Shown in pieces: positions 40,460 through 45,690 of a stretch of 64,000 nt of DNA. The notes below the pieces were generated by a model. It saw nothing but the letters and a program-made list of their open reading frames with translations, ran no database searches and was not told the origin of the DNA. This DNA is from Lumbricus rubellus (Eukaryota > Annelida > Clitellata > Crassiclitellata > Lumbricidae), in the NCBI GenBank assembly GCA_945859605.1, contig OX243812.1, positions 51,015,196-51,079,195 of the forward strand. Reading direction: 5' to 3'. Every line of letters begins with the position of its first letter. The first letter of the stretch is position 1. Both the position numbers and the translations under genes were made by a program.

Positions 40460-43400
40460 TATGCATATGTAATGTATGTGTGTGTGTATGTATATTATAT
40501 ATAGGGGAGACCGGGGCTGTATGTTACAGGGGTTATATGTTACAACGATTATATATCTGGTGTTTACTTATTTGTAGCGTAGATCTATGTTCTAGTGCAT
40601 GCGCACAGTTAGTCTGCAGGTATAGTGGCGGAACTGTTGATTTATTTGACAGCGTGGCCAATTTAGGGTTAAAAAACGTTTTTTGAGCTGATATTTTTTT
40701 CAAGGGTAAGTGCGCACTTTTGTAATTTCTGCGGCCAGTTTTACTACTTCGGTTGTCATATTCGGCGTGTTGGTGGTATGGTGATATGTGTTTATAAACA
40801 CAATATTACTAGCGATGTAGCTGGACTGTTGTATGAGTAAAATATTTTTGTTTCCGAAGATGTGCCTTGGGGTTATATGTTACATGTGTCTAGGGGCTAT
40901 ATGTTACATGTGTAACATAGGCTATAGCCCATAGGCTATATGTTATGTGTGCTATCTATGTGTATTATTGCTAATAGATATTACGCATGCATGCATTCCT
41001 ACATTAAACATAATTACAGATACACGTTTGCGTACATACATAGACATATTACACGTATACATAATTACACAGATACACGATTATGCAGATCTATAATTGC
41101 ATGCCTACCTACATACATGCGTGCATACATGTATATACAAATATGCATGCAAGCATACATACATTCATACATGCATACATACATACATAGAAACATGCAA
41201 ATATGCATACATACATACATACATACATACATACATACATACATACATACATACATACAAACATACATACATACATACATACATACATACATACATACAT
41301 ACATACATACATACATACATACATACATACATACATACATACATACAAACATACATACATACATACATACATACATACATACATACATACATGCATGCAT
41401 GCATACATACATACATACATACATACATACATACATACATACATACATACATACATACATACATACATACATACATACATACATACATGCAATTGCACTG
41501 ATGGAAAAGACTATTATGTATGACACAACTGTTATAACTCTGACTAGGCCTAAGATTAAGTAAACCCATTTAGTTGATTTCTGATTTAACTAGTAGTTTA
41601 GTTTATTTTTCATCGTTTTTTTCATCAACTGCTGAAGAACTTCAGACTTTACATTACATAGGCCTAATCAGTTCTGAATAATCTTTTATATTATTAGTGA
41701 TGTTCCTGTTTAATAATCACTTTAATTTACTGTAAAAATGTCAATTCCACCTGTGTAACATTGCAACCCCGGGGAATGTAACATGTAACCCCGCTATCGG
41801 GGTTATTTGTTACACTCAAGTGGCTTGCCTAAAACCAATATTGCAGACAAATCATTAACTATTAACAAAATCTACTATGACCAATTTCTGTGTGACATAT
41901 TGAAGTATTAAACCGCCTTGGTCTTAGAAAAACTGAGGTGCTGAGGAACAGCCAATTTACAAAAAAGTGAAAAATGTAACATATAACCCCGGTCTCCCCT
42001 ACATATATAGGACGGTGATGCCAAACACAAAGAGATACTTTGGATTTTATTATATTATATAAAAAGCATGTAGGTCAATATAGTATAATCTATGACATCA
42101 TCATGCGCTTATGACGTAGATTATAATCATGTAGGCCAATGCATGTAGATATCATGATAATCAGGAATTCATGATACTATTTAAAAGAGCTCATTTTTTC
42201 ATTTCCACGCTGAATAGGCAACGGGAGTTCCATGATAATTATTAGGTCCATAATTAAACGCAGCATTGGCAATGTTTCCACTGACCTGCCGAGCAGGGCA
42301 TGCCAAAGAAGGCATCGACATCAGTATCGTTGCGTAGAAGTTCTGAGATGACCCCCAGCGCAGTCTTGCCATTACATCCATCGTCTCTGTAGATCATCCT
42401 ATTGTCCACGCACACACAAGGGAATCGTCAAGAAATTTTCAGTGATGGCAATAATTTTGCATAAGTTTGCATAAATTAGCCTAATTTTGCATAACTTTGC
42501 TTAGGACTTCATGAACGGGAACTTGTCATAGATAGATCGGGGAACCTCGGAGGAAGATGTTTTATGTTTTCACATACATCATTACATATCTGCCTTCATT
42601 CGGAACACTTTACACTTGCTTTCTGTGCTTAGTTTATCCGCTTCGGAATTTCAAGTCTTATAATTATGCGCAAATGTTTGATCGTGTGGAGCTCGTCCGC
42701 AAATCAAGGCTTTCTGTACCTCGAACTTCTCAATCCCCGATCACTCTGCGCTTCTTTCAGCCGCCAACTGCATGCTACAGGGGTCTTCTGGTTATGCTTC
42801 ACATGCACTGGGATAGGCTACTGTTCAATCTAGGAGCTCTGCTCGCGTTGGATTCTTGGGTGGATGGCATGATGATAAGTCAAAAGACAATAAAATTTAA
42901 TAATAGCATATAACATAATTTCCTCGAATTATCATAAATGCGGAAAGCACGACACCTAGACTACAATCCGGTACATGTTTAGACTGTTTGTTTACGATCT
43001 AAAAATGCGATTTGTTATCTACTTAAACGTATACCCAATAAATTTATCAGATAAAAATTTATTTTCTCTGCTACTCGTTCGCTTTCAAGCTGCTGTCAAC
43101 AAGGCATCTGATTCACTGTTCATTTACGGCATCTTCAATGTAACTAAATTTATTCACGAAAAATCTCAAGCAAATTCCCTCTTACTTGACTTCGGTTCCA
43201 TTGAGAATTCCGTCACTTTGTGCTTTAGCGATGGCCATCGTTGACGCGGCGGCCGTTCTCTCGAATCCCAACTCCCCATCGAACGGCTGAAGCAGACCAA
43301 GTTTTAGCACACTGGGTCGAGGACATAGGGCACTGACGTCATCGCTGATGACGCAAAGAAACGTCATCGTCAGCGTCATCCATGTCTGCGTCATCACAAC

Positions 43401-43472
43401 CGTCATCATCATCATCGTCATCGTCATCGTATTGGTAACTGACCTGTTACAGCTGCTGTTGGAATGCCACAA
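8277..43472 (-). CDS. Receptor guanylyl cyclase, single transmembrane, 22 exons
   Basis: Converts GTP to cGMP at the plasma membrane after ligand binding. Spliced exons, in transcript order: 43472-43186, 42398-42286, 28736-28567, 28109-27914, 26061-25871, 24341-24225, 23610-23472, 21532-21387, 20694-20601, 19817-19736, 18690-18588, 18169-18005, 17361-17257, 16238-16167, 15972-15795, 15361-15185, 13190-12983, 11862-11725, 10417-10225, 9697-9427, 8893-8799, 8324-8277. Total 3288 bases, 1095 residues, all phases compatible. Domains: signal peptide (about residues 15-45), ANF-receptor ectodomain to about 485, membrane span about 490-510, kinase-homology domain about 545-848, dimerisation helix to 894, cyclase to about 1080. 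Catalytic metal site FSDIV and the guanine-selecting E (VETIGDAY) and C (CLFGDTVNT) are present. Length matches natriuretic-peptide-receptor and sea-urchin sperm cyclase families. Ligand cannot be told. The start Met is the least certain part. Confidence 0.9.
8799..8893 (-). CDS. Guanylyl cyclase exon 21: end of cyclase domain
   Basis: Encodes [18 protein letters not shown] and RGEIEVK, matching the IHVSE...RGEVEMKGKG tail. Acceptor TTATACAG, donor GTAGGA. Confidence 0.9.
9281..9375 (+). repeat. SINE tail, copy 1
   Basis: An (ATCA)n run followed by ATTTATATAGGGCCC and CTACTCAGAGGCGCTAC. The same tail occurs near 29440 in this orientation, and in reverse near 21250-21350, 28970-29030 and 30128-30155. 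Confidence 0.6.
9427..9697 (-). CDS. Guanylyl cyclase exon 20: cyclase domain, second half
   Basis: Opens with [15 protein letters not shown] and holds [16 protein letters not shown] and [16 protein letters not shown]. The Glu and Cys that select guanine over adenine are intact, so GTP specificity is expected. Acceptor GTGTTAG, donor GTTAGC. Confidence 0.95.
10225..10417 (-). CDS. Guanylyl cyclase exon 19: cyclase domain, first half
   Basis: Encodes [18 protein letters not shown], carrying the first metal-binding Asp, and [13 protein letters not shown]. Acceptor TTTCAG, donor GTAAGA. Confidence 0.95.
10466..11442 (+). mobile_element. piggyBac-like MITE
   Basis: Begins CCCTCGGGCTACCA and ends TGGTAGCCCGAGGG, flanked on both sides by TTAA (10462-10465 and 11443-11446), the hallmark target of piggyBac elements. 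Internal repeats of GGGGTGGT/ACCACCCC make nested hairpins. No transposase is present. It lies in the intron between cyclase exons 18 and 19. Confidence 0.82.
11725..11862 (-). CDS. Guanylyl cyclase exon 18: dimerisation helix
   Basis: Encodes [20 protein letters not shown], then an Arg/Glu-rich coiled coil, then LLLYSMLPQ, the signalling helix of the HNOBA type that couples the kinase-homology domain to the cyclase. Acceptor TTTTAAG, donor GTAAGA. Confidence 0.92.
12036..12756 (+). mobile_element. hAT-type MITE, CAGGGCCGGC family
   Basis: Left end CAGGGCCGGCCTTAGC, right end the inverted GCTAAAGCCGGCTCTG. Exact 8-bp target-site duplication CTATAGGC at 12028-12035 and 12757-12764. The motif GGCGCC recurs inside. 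A second degraded copy of the left end begins near 12497, suggesting a nested insertion of the same family. Confidence 0.85.
12983..13190 (-). CDS. Guanylyl cyclase exon 17: end of kinase-homology domain
   Basis: Encodes [15 protein letters not shown] and [20 protein letters not shown], the CWxEDPxxRPxF motif. Acceptor AATTGCAG, donor GTAAGT. Confidence 0.92.
13290..14246 (+). mobile_element. Inverted-repeat DNA element with terminal hairpins
   Basis: Left end AGGGCTGTTGTTCGATTAAA, right end TTAAATCAACAGCCCT. Both ends contain long stretches of inverted AATCGCGCGATTAA-like palindromes. No coding potential seen and no clear target-site duplication, because the flanks are palindromic AATT. It lies in the intron between exons 16 and 17. 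Confidence 0.65.
14432..14789 (+). mobile_element. hAT-type MITE, CATAGGCGTAGG family
   Basis: Left end CATAGGCGTAGGGG, right end CCTCCTACGCCTATG. An exact 8-bp target-site duplication CATACAAT is at 14424-14431 and 14790-14797. The interior is an imperfect inverted repeat of TTTTGCCCGAAAAAT-like sequence, which gives mirror-image open frames on both strands that are not genes. Confidence 0.85.
14955..15151 (+). mobile_element. hAT-type MITE, family A, copy 3
   Basis: Starts CAGGACTTTTTAACGTGC and ends AAAACAGCCCTG, with an exact 8-bp target-site duplication AGTTATCT at 14947-14954 and 15152-15159. It sits only about 25 bases past the donor of cyclase exon 16. Confidence 0.88.
15185..15361 (-). 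CDS. Guanylyl cyclase exon 16: kinase-homology domain
   Basis: Encodes [18 protein letters not shown] and [20 protein letters not shown], the APE and DIYSF motifs. Acceptor GTCATCAG, donor GTAAGT. Confidence 0.92.
15795..15972 (-). CDS. Guanylyl cyclase exon 15: pseudokinase loop
   Basis: Encodes [17 protein letters not shown] and [16 protein letters not shown]. The HRD aspartate is absent and DFG is replaced by DWG, as expected of the inactive kinase-homology domain. Acceptor GTGTGCAG, donor GTAGCT. Confidence 0.9.
16167..16238 (-). CDS. Guanylyl cyclase exon 14: kinase-homology domain
   Basis: A 72-bp exon encoding [18 protein letters not shown] and GDIIK, equivalent to DILEN...LTNDIVKG. 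Acceptor TTTCCAG; the donor is GCAAGT, the second GC-AG intron of the gene. Confidence 0.88.
16571..17180 (+). mobile_element. Truncated mariner-like element
   Basis: Ends are the inverted pair CACTGTGCCCCATAAAAAA and TTTTTTTATGGGGCACAGTG, flanked by TA on each side. Contains only the N-terminal helix-turn-helix part of a transposase (about 16794-17042). Internally deleted, so non-autonomous. It lies in the intron between cyclase exons 13 and 14. Confidence 0.85.
16794..17042 (+). pseudogene. Mariner-like transposase N-terminus, truncated
   Basis: Opens with a Met and encodes about 82 residues including [19 protein letters not shown] and [17 protein letters not shown]. These are the paired helix-turn-helix and the GRPR linker of Tc1/mariner transposases of the type that carry KEFPQKGW. 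The catalytic DDE/D part is missing. The 3' end runs into a stop shortly after the linker. Confidence 0.8.
17257..17361 (-). CDS. Guanylyl cyclase exon 13: kinase-homology domain
   Basis: Encodes [19 protein letters not shown] and a [10 protein letters not shown] end, matching the MRDVxHxNL...GAC...EYCxRGSL motif. Acceptor TTTTTTAG, donor GTCGGG (weak). Confidence 0.9.
18005..18169 (-). CDS. Guanylyl cyclase exon 12: kinase-homology domain start
   Basis: Encodes [19 protein letters not shown] and [11 protein letters not shown]. The VAIK lysine is kept. Acceptor GTCCTCAG, donor GTAGGC. Confidence 0.9.
18588..18690 (-). CDS. Guanylyl cyclase exon 11: cytoplasmic juxtamembrane
   Basis: Encodes [20 protein letters not shown], equivalent to the basic linker before the kinase-homology domain. 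The acceptor at TATCGAAG was chosen because it is the one that joins exon 10 in frame. Donor GTCAGC. Confidence 0.85.
19490..19590 (-). repeat. tRNA-derived SINE-like sequence
   Basis: On the minus strand a B-box GGTTCGAATCTGCC lies about 40 bases after an A-box-like TAGCTGTATGC. Acceptor stem pairing is poor, so I call it tRNA-derived and not a working tRNA gene. Confidence 0.5.
19620..19735. repeat. Three tandem copies of a 46-bp intron segment
   Basis: The unit ATAATAAGTTTTTAAAGAGC...TTTCAACTTCT is repeated three times, ending exactly at the exon 10 donor region. The copy next to the exon differs by a few bases. Confidence 0.9.
19736..19817 (-). CDS. Guanylyl cyclase exon 10: transmembrane segment
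   Basis: Encodes [18 protein letters not shown] followed by CYFYR, a 20-residue hydrophobic span ending in a basic stop-transfer patch. Acceptor TTTTGTAG, donor GTTGAA. Intron sequence right after the donor is tandemly triplicated. Confidence 0.9.
20355..20402. repeat. Hairpin built from TAGGCCTA
   Basis: Inverted copies of GTAGGCCTACTT and CTTCTCAAAGTA form a near-perfect stem across about 45 bases. Confidence 0.7.
20601..20694 (-). CDS. Guanylyl cyclase exon 9: juxtamembrane ectodomain
   Basis: Encodes [16 protein letters not shown], equivalent to the WPGG...P.CGF stretch just outside the membrane in natriuretic-type cyclases. Acceptor TTTCACAG, donor GTAAGT. Confidence 0.88.
21387..21532 (-). 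CDS. Guanylyl cyclase exon 8: ectodomain
   Basis: Encodes [20 protein letters not shown], the G-x-V-x-D-x-N-x-DR segment near the end of the ligand-binding lobe. Acceptor GTTACAG, donor GTGAAT after a Trp-Leu. Confidence 0.88.
22650..22775 (-). pseudogene. Possible LINE reverse-transcriptase tail relic
   Basis: The minus-strand frame contains [19 protein letters not shown], which resembles the FSVAGPxxWNxLPxxLR ending of many non-LTR reverse transcriptases. Only a few dozen residues remain and no flanking domain was seen, so this is a tentative call. Confidence 0.4.
23472..23610 (-). CDS. Guanylyl cyclase exon 7: ectodomain
   Basis: Encodes [19 protein letters not shown], the highly conserved YDAVYLYA-like helix of ANF receptors. 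Acceptor GTTGTAG, donor GTAATT. Confidence 0.9.
24225..24341 (-). CDS. Guanylyl cyclase exon 6: ectodomain
   Basis: Encodes [16 protein letters not shown] and a Trp/Pro-rich end. Acceptor ACGAAG has a weak pyrimidine tract, and the donor is GCAAGT, a GC-AG intron. Length is a multiple of three and the frame joins both neighbours. Confidence 0.75.
24477..24747 (+). mobile_element. hAT-type MITE, CAGTGGCGGCGCC family
   Basis: 271 bp, starts CAGTGGCGGCGCCAAT and ends CTGGCGCCGCCACTG. Flanking 8-mers GACGGAAA and GACAGAAA differ at one base. It has the same ends as the 3.2-kb element at 3588, without its satellite. Confidence 0.85.
24912..24992. repeat. Foldback with 28-bp arms
   Basis: TTGATATGTACTATAATAGT and its near-perfect inverse ACTATATAGTACATATCAA flank a loop of about 23 bases. 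GGTCGGG sits outside each arm, at 24904 and 24991. It may be a tiny foldback element. Confidence 0.75.
25650..25850 (-). repeat. tRNA-derived SINE-like sequence
   Basis: The minus strand has a B-box in GCGGTTCGATTCCCGAAGG preceded by a tRNA-like head, then a body running to about 25650. It lies in the intron just after cyclase exon 5. Confidence 0.5.
25871..26061 (-). CDS. Guanylyl cyclase exon 5: ectodomain
   Basis: Encodes [15 protein letters not shown] and [15 protein letters not shown], strongly ANF-receptor-like. Acceptor CGCTTCAG, donor GTAAGC. A SINE-like tRNA-derived sequence begins only about 20 bases into the following intron. Confidence 0.9.
27834..27895. mobile_element. 62-bp piggyBac-like foldback
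   Basis: CCCTTTAATGCCG ... CGGCATTAAAGGG flanked on both sides by TTAA. Too short to encode anything. It lies just outside the exon 4 donor. Confidence 0.7.
27914..28109 (-). CDS. Guanylyl cyclase exon 4: ectodomain
   Basis: Begins with the Trp of the FxW segment and encodes [16 protein letters not shown]. Ends in phase 1 so that the junction with exon 5 reads ARIVVLCGPP, the canonical family motif. Acceptor TTCTTCAG, donor GTAAGT. Confidence 0.88.
28567..28736 (-). CDS. Guanylyl cyclase exon 3: ectodomain
   Basis: Encodes [16 protein letters not shown] and [16 protein letters not shown], matching the region before the inter-lobe hinge of ANF receptors. Acceptor ATCTAG, donor GTAAAA. Preceded by the transposon-filled 13.5-kb intron. 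Confidence 0.88.
29091..29276 (-). mobile_element. hAT-type MITE, family A, copy 4 (inverted)
   Basis: Reverse-complement copy containing GAACTGCACAACCCCTTCTT, ending GTTAAATAAAGCTCTG. The left end is diverged and no clean target-site duplication is left. Confidence 0.7.
29435..29530 (+). repeat. SINE tail, copy 2
   Basis: (ATTC)n then ATTTATATAGCGCCCTTC and CTACTCAGAGGCGCTCC, the same tail as at 9281. Confidence 0.6.
30155..30560. repeat. (CATA)n array, left
   Basis: About 400 bp of CATA units with short CATG, CAAA and CATC variants. It directly follows a SINE-type tail GCGCTATATAAATGG. Tyr/Ile/His/Thr and Met/Cys/Val open frames over it are repeat artefacts. Confidence 0.97.
30720..30772. 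repeat. (TA)n microsatellite, left border of transposon
   Basis: Pure TA run into which the 30774-40413 element appears to have inserted. It continues beyond that element at 40414-40456. Confidence 0.9.
31268..32433 (+). repeat. 5' LTR
   Basis: 1166 bp, TGTAACG...CGTTACA. It should hold the promoter and polyadenylation signal of the element. Small open frames inside recur identically in the 3' LTR and are not genes. Confidence 0.95.
32438..32456 (+). promoter_or_regulatory. Primer binding site, tRNA-Pro-like
   Basis: TGGGGGCATCGTCCGAAGG begins four bases after the 5' LTR. It resembles the classical tRNA-Pro primer site TGGGGGCTCGTCCGGGA with one extra base. Confidence 0.65.
32730..36410 (+). 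CDS. Gag-protease-integrase polyprotein, with start of RT
   Basis: 1226 residues. Residues 1-140 are a charged coiled coil of SEERE-like repeats. A gag-like helical region follows, then a CX2CX4HX4C zinc knuckle ([14 protein letters not shown]) near 390. The aspartic protease motif HDSGAT is near 464. The integrase has an HHCC zinc finger at about 735-780 and catalytic DDE in [15 protein letters not shown] and GVVERMN at about 805-905. The last 75 residues enter the reverse transcriptase, with [12 protein letters not shown] and [13 protein letters not shown]. The frame then breaks near 36337, where one extra base relative to the RT frame leads to a premature stop. It is likely expressed as one gag-pol product when intact. 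Confidence 0.93.
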   Translation: MRMAAEYSKWVKVGSDLGYEGQELREFVSERQAENKALKQAELLADYEKEKLISERERERRQEEIAERIRNEQREDKRISEEREEKRISEEREREANLKRIELDNQKVIKLKELEIRMEQDRRQGDRNDRIGNGYNTEINGQSNNAKNVKMPVFREDRDCLDAYLLRFERTCMAYEVPERMWALTLVKSLDGKALQVFERLEVEQAQDYKKLKEELLKRFQLTENGYRKKFRSSKRDTDETVIQYVERLRRYLRQWLAMAGFKNDYKGLETLVLRDQFLVTCDDEMRCFLKEKGKLELETLLEQAQNYVEAREISEKWSPSHKKRDTEPEGRSREFARNRFNGESRSSSLGRNKVKEQDSYKDKGRFNNEWDFRNSKRSEAGGDNRRGGCYKCGSTLHYAARCDKIGQGARSHTVATMQCVEDREEVDVGHEVTISYCVAEGEEAMSAYTSMVLVNGQKVKALHDSGATCVAIKKGLEKPYQYTGRKMVCRFANGTTEKYPTALIDIKSEEFEGKAEALVIENLVKELIINPGLYEKKPIRIEYINKARVKDVGVSTYDSVVTSGGASRELITGDGRKTVHKRVTFEEDTTQNSGYHILDEKEEGNLNTALRANVVEQSKAEIPAEEILAAYNTRAHDEDRKERKEKQLKGPILPDLKMKPEEIIALQLKDETLSKYWEFVNRPKNNLKDKYRGNPLYVTKKGMLYREYKEVMRDEVRLQLMVPKELREKVMKVAHESLLSAHQGIRRTQEKVFTEFFWPSISGDIKRFVMSCDVCQRAINKQGVSKAPLGHLPLIEEPFRMICVDLVGPIEPRSSRGSRYILTIVDMATRFPEAIPLRGISTEEVADKLFEFYCRMGFPQRIHTDRGSQFTSELMVEVNRFLLIRHTFTSPYHAMGNGVVERMNGTIKTTLKKLIVEQPKEWDRYLTPLLFALRDSVQEGHGFSPFELVYGRSTRGPMRILKELWTREEMEEETRDAYSYMLELQERIAETCKIAQQQIEKTQIKNEKYYNKKARYRKLEIGDRVLILLPLKTNKLMLKWLGPYIVKDKVGEFDYRVEVANGKVKTYHINMMKRYNEREGGQVEDEEREELLAAVVTVVNDGTTDKEEKMLELYNGKQKGTYRDVQINPNLTLENKRELTKLLEEYTDIFSDVPGRTELAEHEIKLTCNTPVRSKAYPTPYGLQKEIDREIEAMLESGVIERSKCSICSTTCSCEEVGWIKSLML
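36335..37325 (+). pseudogene. Reverse transcriptase and start of RNase H, frameshifted from the upstream frame
   Basis: Open in the next frame from just after the break. Carries [18 protein letters not shown] and the catalytic YVDD of reverse transcriptase, the thumb region with [13 protein letters not shown], and the first RNase H residues in [11 protein letters not shown] and [11 protein letters not shown] Met start at 36373 would not give a working enzyme, because the fingers lie upstream. A second break near 37301 separates it from the rest of RNase H. It is labelled a pseudogene because both breaks disrupt pol. Confidence 0.85.
37300..37499 (+). pseudogene. RNase H C-terminal part, second frameshift
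   Basis: Continues RNase H in another frame with [13 protein letters not shown] (third Asp) and ends [15 protein letters not shown] before a stop. It appears to be separated from the preceding frame by one lost base around 37300. Confidence 0.85.
37752..37762 (+). promoter_or_regulatory. Polypurine tract
   Basis: TGTGGGGGATT lies immediately upstream of the 3' LTR, in the position used to prime plus-strand DNA. Confidence 0.6.
37766..38930 (+). repeat. 3' LTR
   Basis: 1165 bp, nearly identical to the 5' LTR. One T-to-G change (GTGGTTGATT against GGGGTTGATT) and one missing C (GACCCCAC against GACCCAC) are the differences I found. Confidence 0.95.
39085..39870 (+). pseudogene. Decayed transposase of the split DNA transposon
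   Basis: Pieces in several frames match a transposase-like family I know from animal genomes but cannot name with certainty. They read: [18 protein letters not shown] with [14 protein letters not shown]; then [17 protein letters not shown]; then [20 protein letters not shown]; then [13 protein letters not shown] with KVGMVAAL. Order and spacing look right, but stops and frameshifts separate the blocks. Confidence 0.6.
40414..40456. repeat. (TA)n microsatellite, right border of transposon
   Basis: TA run matching that at 30720-30772, consistent with insertion of the transposon into one microsatellite. Confidence 0.85.
40504..41999 (+). mobile_element. Inverted-repeat DNA element with GGGGTTATATGTTAC repeats
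   Basis: Left end GGGGAGACCGGGGCTGTATG, right end CATATAACCCCGGTCTCCCC. The motif GGGGTTATATGTTACA recurs near 40528, 40868 and 40892 and inverted near 41765-41815 and 41975. No transposase is seen. A CATA array fills its centre. The flanks are TA-rich, so the target-site duplication is unclear. Confidence 0.7.
41100..41490. repeat. (CATA)n array, right
   Basis: About 390 bp of CATA units with a CATGCATGCATG stretch at 41390-41402, resembling the array at 30155-30560 in the same orientation. Confidence 0.97.
42286..42398 (-). CDS. Guanylyl cyclase exon 2: ectodomain
   Basis: Encodes [16 protein letters not shown] and then [10 protein letters not shown], the conserved Cys and GPxCS-like segment of ANF-receptor folds. 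Acceptor AATAG, donor GTCAGT. Joins exon 1 in phase 2 and exon 3 in phase 1. Confidence 0.88.
43186..43472 (-). CDS. Guanylyl cyclase exon 1: signal peptide and start of ectodomain
   Basis: Encodes a Met/Thr/Val-rich hydrophobic leader built from GATGAC-like repeats, then the ANF-receptor opening with LKLGLLQPF and an Ala-rich helix ending near GILNGTEVK. Donor is GTAAGA. Several in-frame Met codons make the true start uncertain; the most upstream one in the frame is taken. Confidence 0.75.
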
Positions 43473-44715
43473 TCAGAATGCCACGGCAGGATTCCCATAA
43501 TTTATATTGCGCTGCTCTAAGGAAGTTCTTCTGTTTTAGGGCCACAACATCTAACGTTGATTTATCGATTATTTTTCGCCTCGATGGTTATTCATCTATC
43601 CATCCGTCTATCAGTCTTTTCATGAGAAAAGCAGAAAGCGAATATAATAACCTATTATAGGTCATGCGTTATAATTATGATGCCAGAGCATAGCACCGTT
43701 TCCTGCATCGTCGGCTAATTCCGGTTTGCGCCACATAATTGGACATTAGGGATTAATCTAATTGTAGATTATTGCACAACTGATCACATGTAGGCTATGC
43801 AACACAGGAAGGCCGGAAAATGTTGGAACCTGCATCAATTTCCTGAAGATCGCCCCAACATTAGAACCCTGCCTCAATGCCTCATGATAAAAGCTAATAA
43901 TAATATTATTATATCCGTTTTTCCGACAGGTAAAAATATCCGTCCTATATTATCATTATTATAGAGGCTGTTGTTTAGCTTTGATCAATGCAGGGCGCTC
44001 GGTGCGTAAAACGGCGATGCTGCATACACTGACAAAATAGATTAGCGATAGAGGGATAGCCTAAGTTGCTTTTTTATCACAGTTACCTTCTCAGCGTTTC
44101 GTGAGGGTAAACTTGTATTTTAATCGTCTTAAAACAATTATTCGCCTTTGCAAGGGTTTAAGACTTTAAGCGTTAGCCGAATACAAGTCAGCTTCAAGAA
44201 AGAATTCCTGCTAAATAAAAGTCGGAATGATTTAAATAATTTTTTTGCTGACATTGAAGTTGGATAGACTAGGCCTGTATGAAATCAAAACTGCATTAAT
44301 GAGCAATAATTTTAATTAAAATTAATATAAGTCGTATTGATAATAAATAATTGCTGCGAAAATAGAATTCTTGCCTGAGCAGAAGATGGATCAAAGAGAT
44401 GGATTCTTGCTGAAAATAATAGAAGTTGGATTGATTGCAAATAATAATGTTGCATCAAGCGAATGATTCTAATTTACGACGCTGAAATAATAGCCTACGC
44501 TTTAAATAGACCTACACGTTTACCTTTCGTGTAAAAAATACAGGCTTTCGATATAGCCTAACGCACGTCTAAATATTATAATTGACCTACCGGTCTGGAA
44601 CACGATTTCTATACGAATTAAATAATTCTGAAATCGCAGTAATGGTTGGTTTACAATGGCTGTAGATGCACATTGTGAATTTCTTAAGTTGTTTCAATGG
44701 TGTTCACGCCTAAGG
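43473..44715. other. 5' flank of the guanylyl cyclase gene
   Basis: Upstream of the first coding exon on the minus strand, so promoter and 5' UTR are expected here. AT-rich, with no second gene, no CpG-rich block and no bounded transposon that I can support. Confidence 0.45.
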
Positions 44716-44720
44716 CAAAG

Positions 44721-44960
44721 GATGGATGGATGGATGGATGGATGGATGGATGGATGGATGGATGGATGGATGGATGGATGGATGGATGGATGGATGGATG
44801 GATGGACGAACACGTGGATAGATGGATGGATGGATGGATGGATGGGTGGATGGGTGGGTGGATGGATGGATGGGTGGATGGATGGATGGGTGGATGGATG
44901 GATGGGTGGGTGGATGGATGGATGGGTGGATGGATGGATGGATGGATGGGTGGATGGATG
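44721..44960. repeat. (GGAT)n array
   Basis: About 240 bp of GGAT units with GGGT variants in the right half. Open frames rich in Trp/Met/Asp/Gly and His/Pro/Ser/Ile are artefacts of it. Confidence 0.97.
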
Positions 44961-45359
44961 CTCCACCAATGACCACCATTCTACTAAGGCGTTTTCATTG
45001 AAGCTGCACGCAATTGCCTTGTGTCGTCTTCTATTCTCATTCACGGACAATAAGTTGTTTGCCAGCAAAAAATAGATTCCAATACTGCTGCAACTTCTAT
45101 TATCATTACTTAACTAACATAATATATACAAACAAAAGGTGAGTTAGGAGAGTAGAGTAAAATGAGTGCAGTTACATACACGGAAACAAATGCGCACTCC
45201 CATAATAAGGTGACTTATCTGTATTTCCCCGAATGCTAGAGGATTACATTCCTTGTTGGATGTATACGCAGAAAACTCCCTCTTGGAAAGACAAAGAGAC
45301 GGCAGGGAGCGAATATCAAGAGGAATACTATTTCATGTTCTTGGATCAATAGGCCTACA

Positions 45360-45690
45360 TTTTAATTAATGTAAGCCTTGTATCAGTGCGGGCATAGGGA
45401 GTATAAAATGGGTTAGTATTTCTCAAGCAGCGCTCTTGAATATCAGTGCTGAGTTTGAAGTAATCTTTATAGGTAGTTGGTAGTTGATTATGGGCATATC
45501 GATACATAAAAATTCCAATTTGTAATTGCCTTATTTGATCTGGTCGTAGTATTTTTAGACCTAAGAATCCTGCTTTTGTGTGGGTCCCATAATGGATTTT
45601 TTTATAACAAATCGTATTGCCCGCTTTTGGAGGACAAGACGTTTCGAGAGGTGTAACTTAAATGCAGATGCCCACAATGTGTTACTGTTG
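45360..45690 (-). pseudogene. LINE reverse-transcriptase C-terminal relic
   Basis: Read on the minus strand: LHLSKRLVLQKRAIRFV, then after a frameshift FLGLKILRPDQIRQLQIGIF with MYRYAHNQLP and a CLRNTNPFYTPYARTDTR-like end. This is the usual C-terminal tail of jockey/CR1-like reverse transcriptases. Only the tail remains, with at least one frame break. The Polinton inserted about 100 bases away. Confidence 0.7.
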
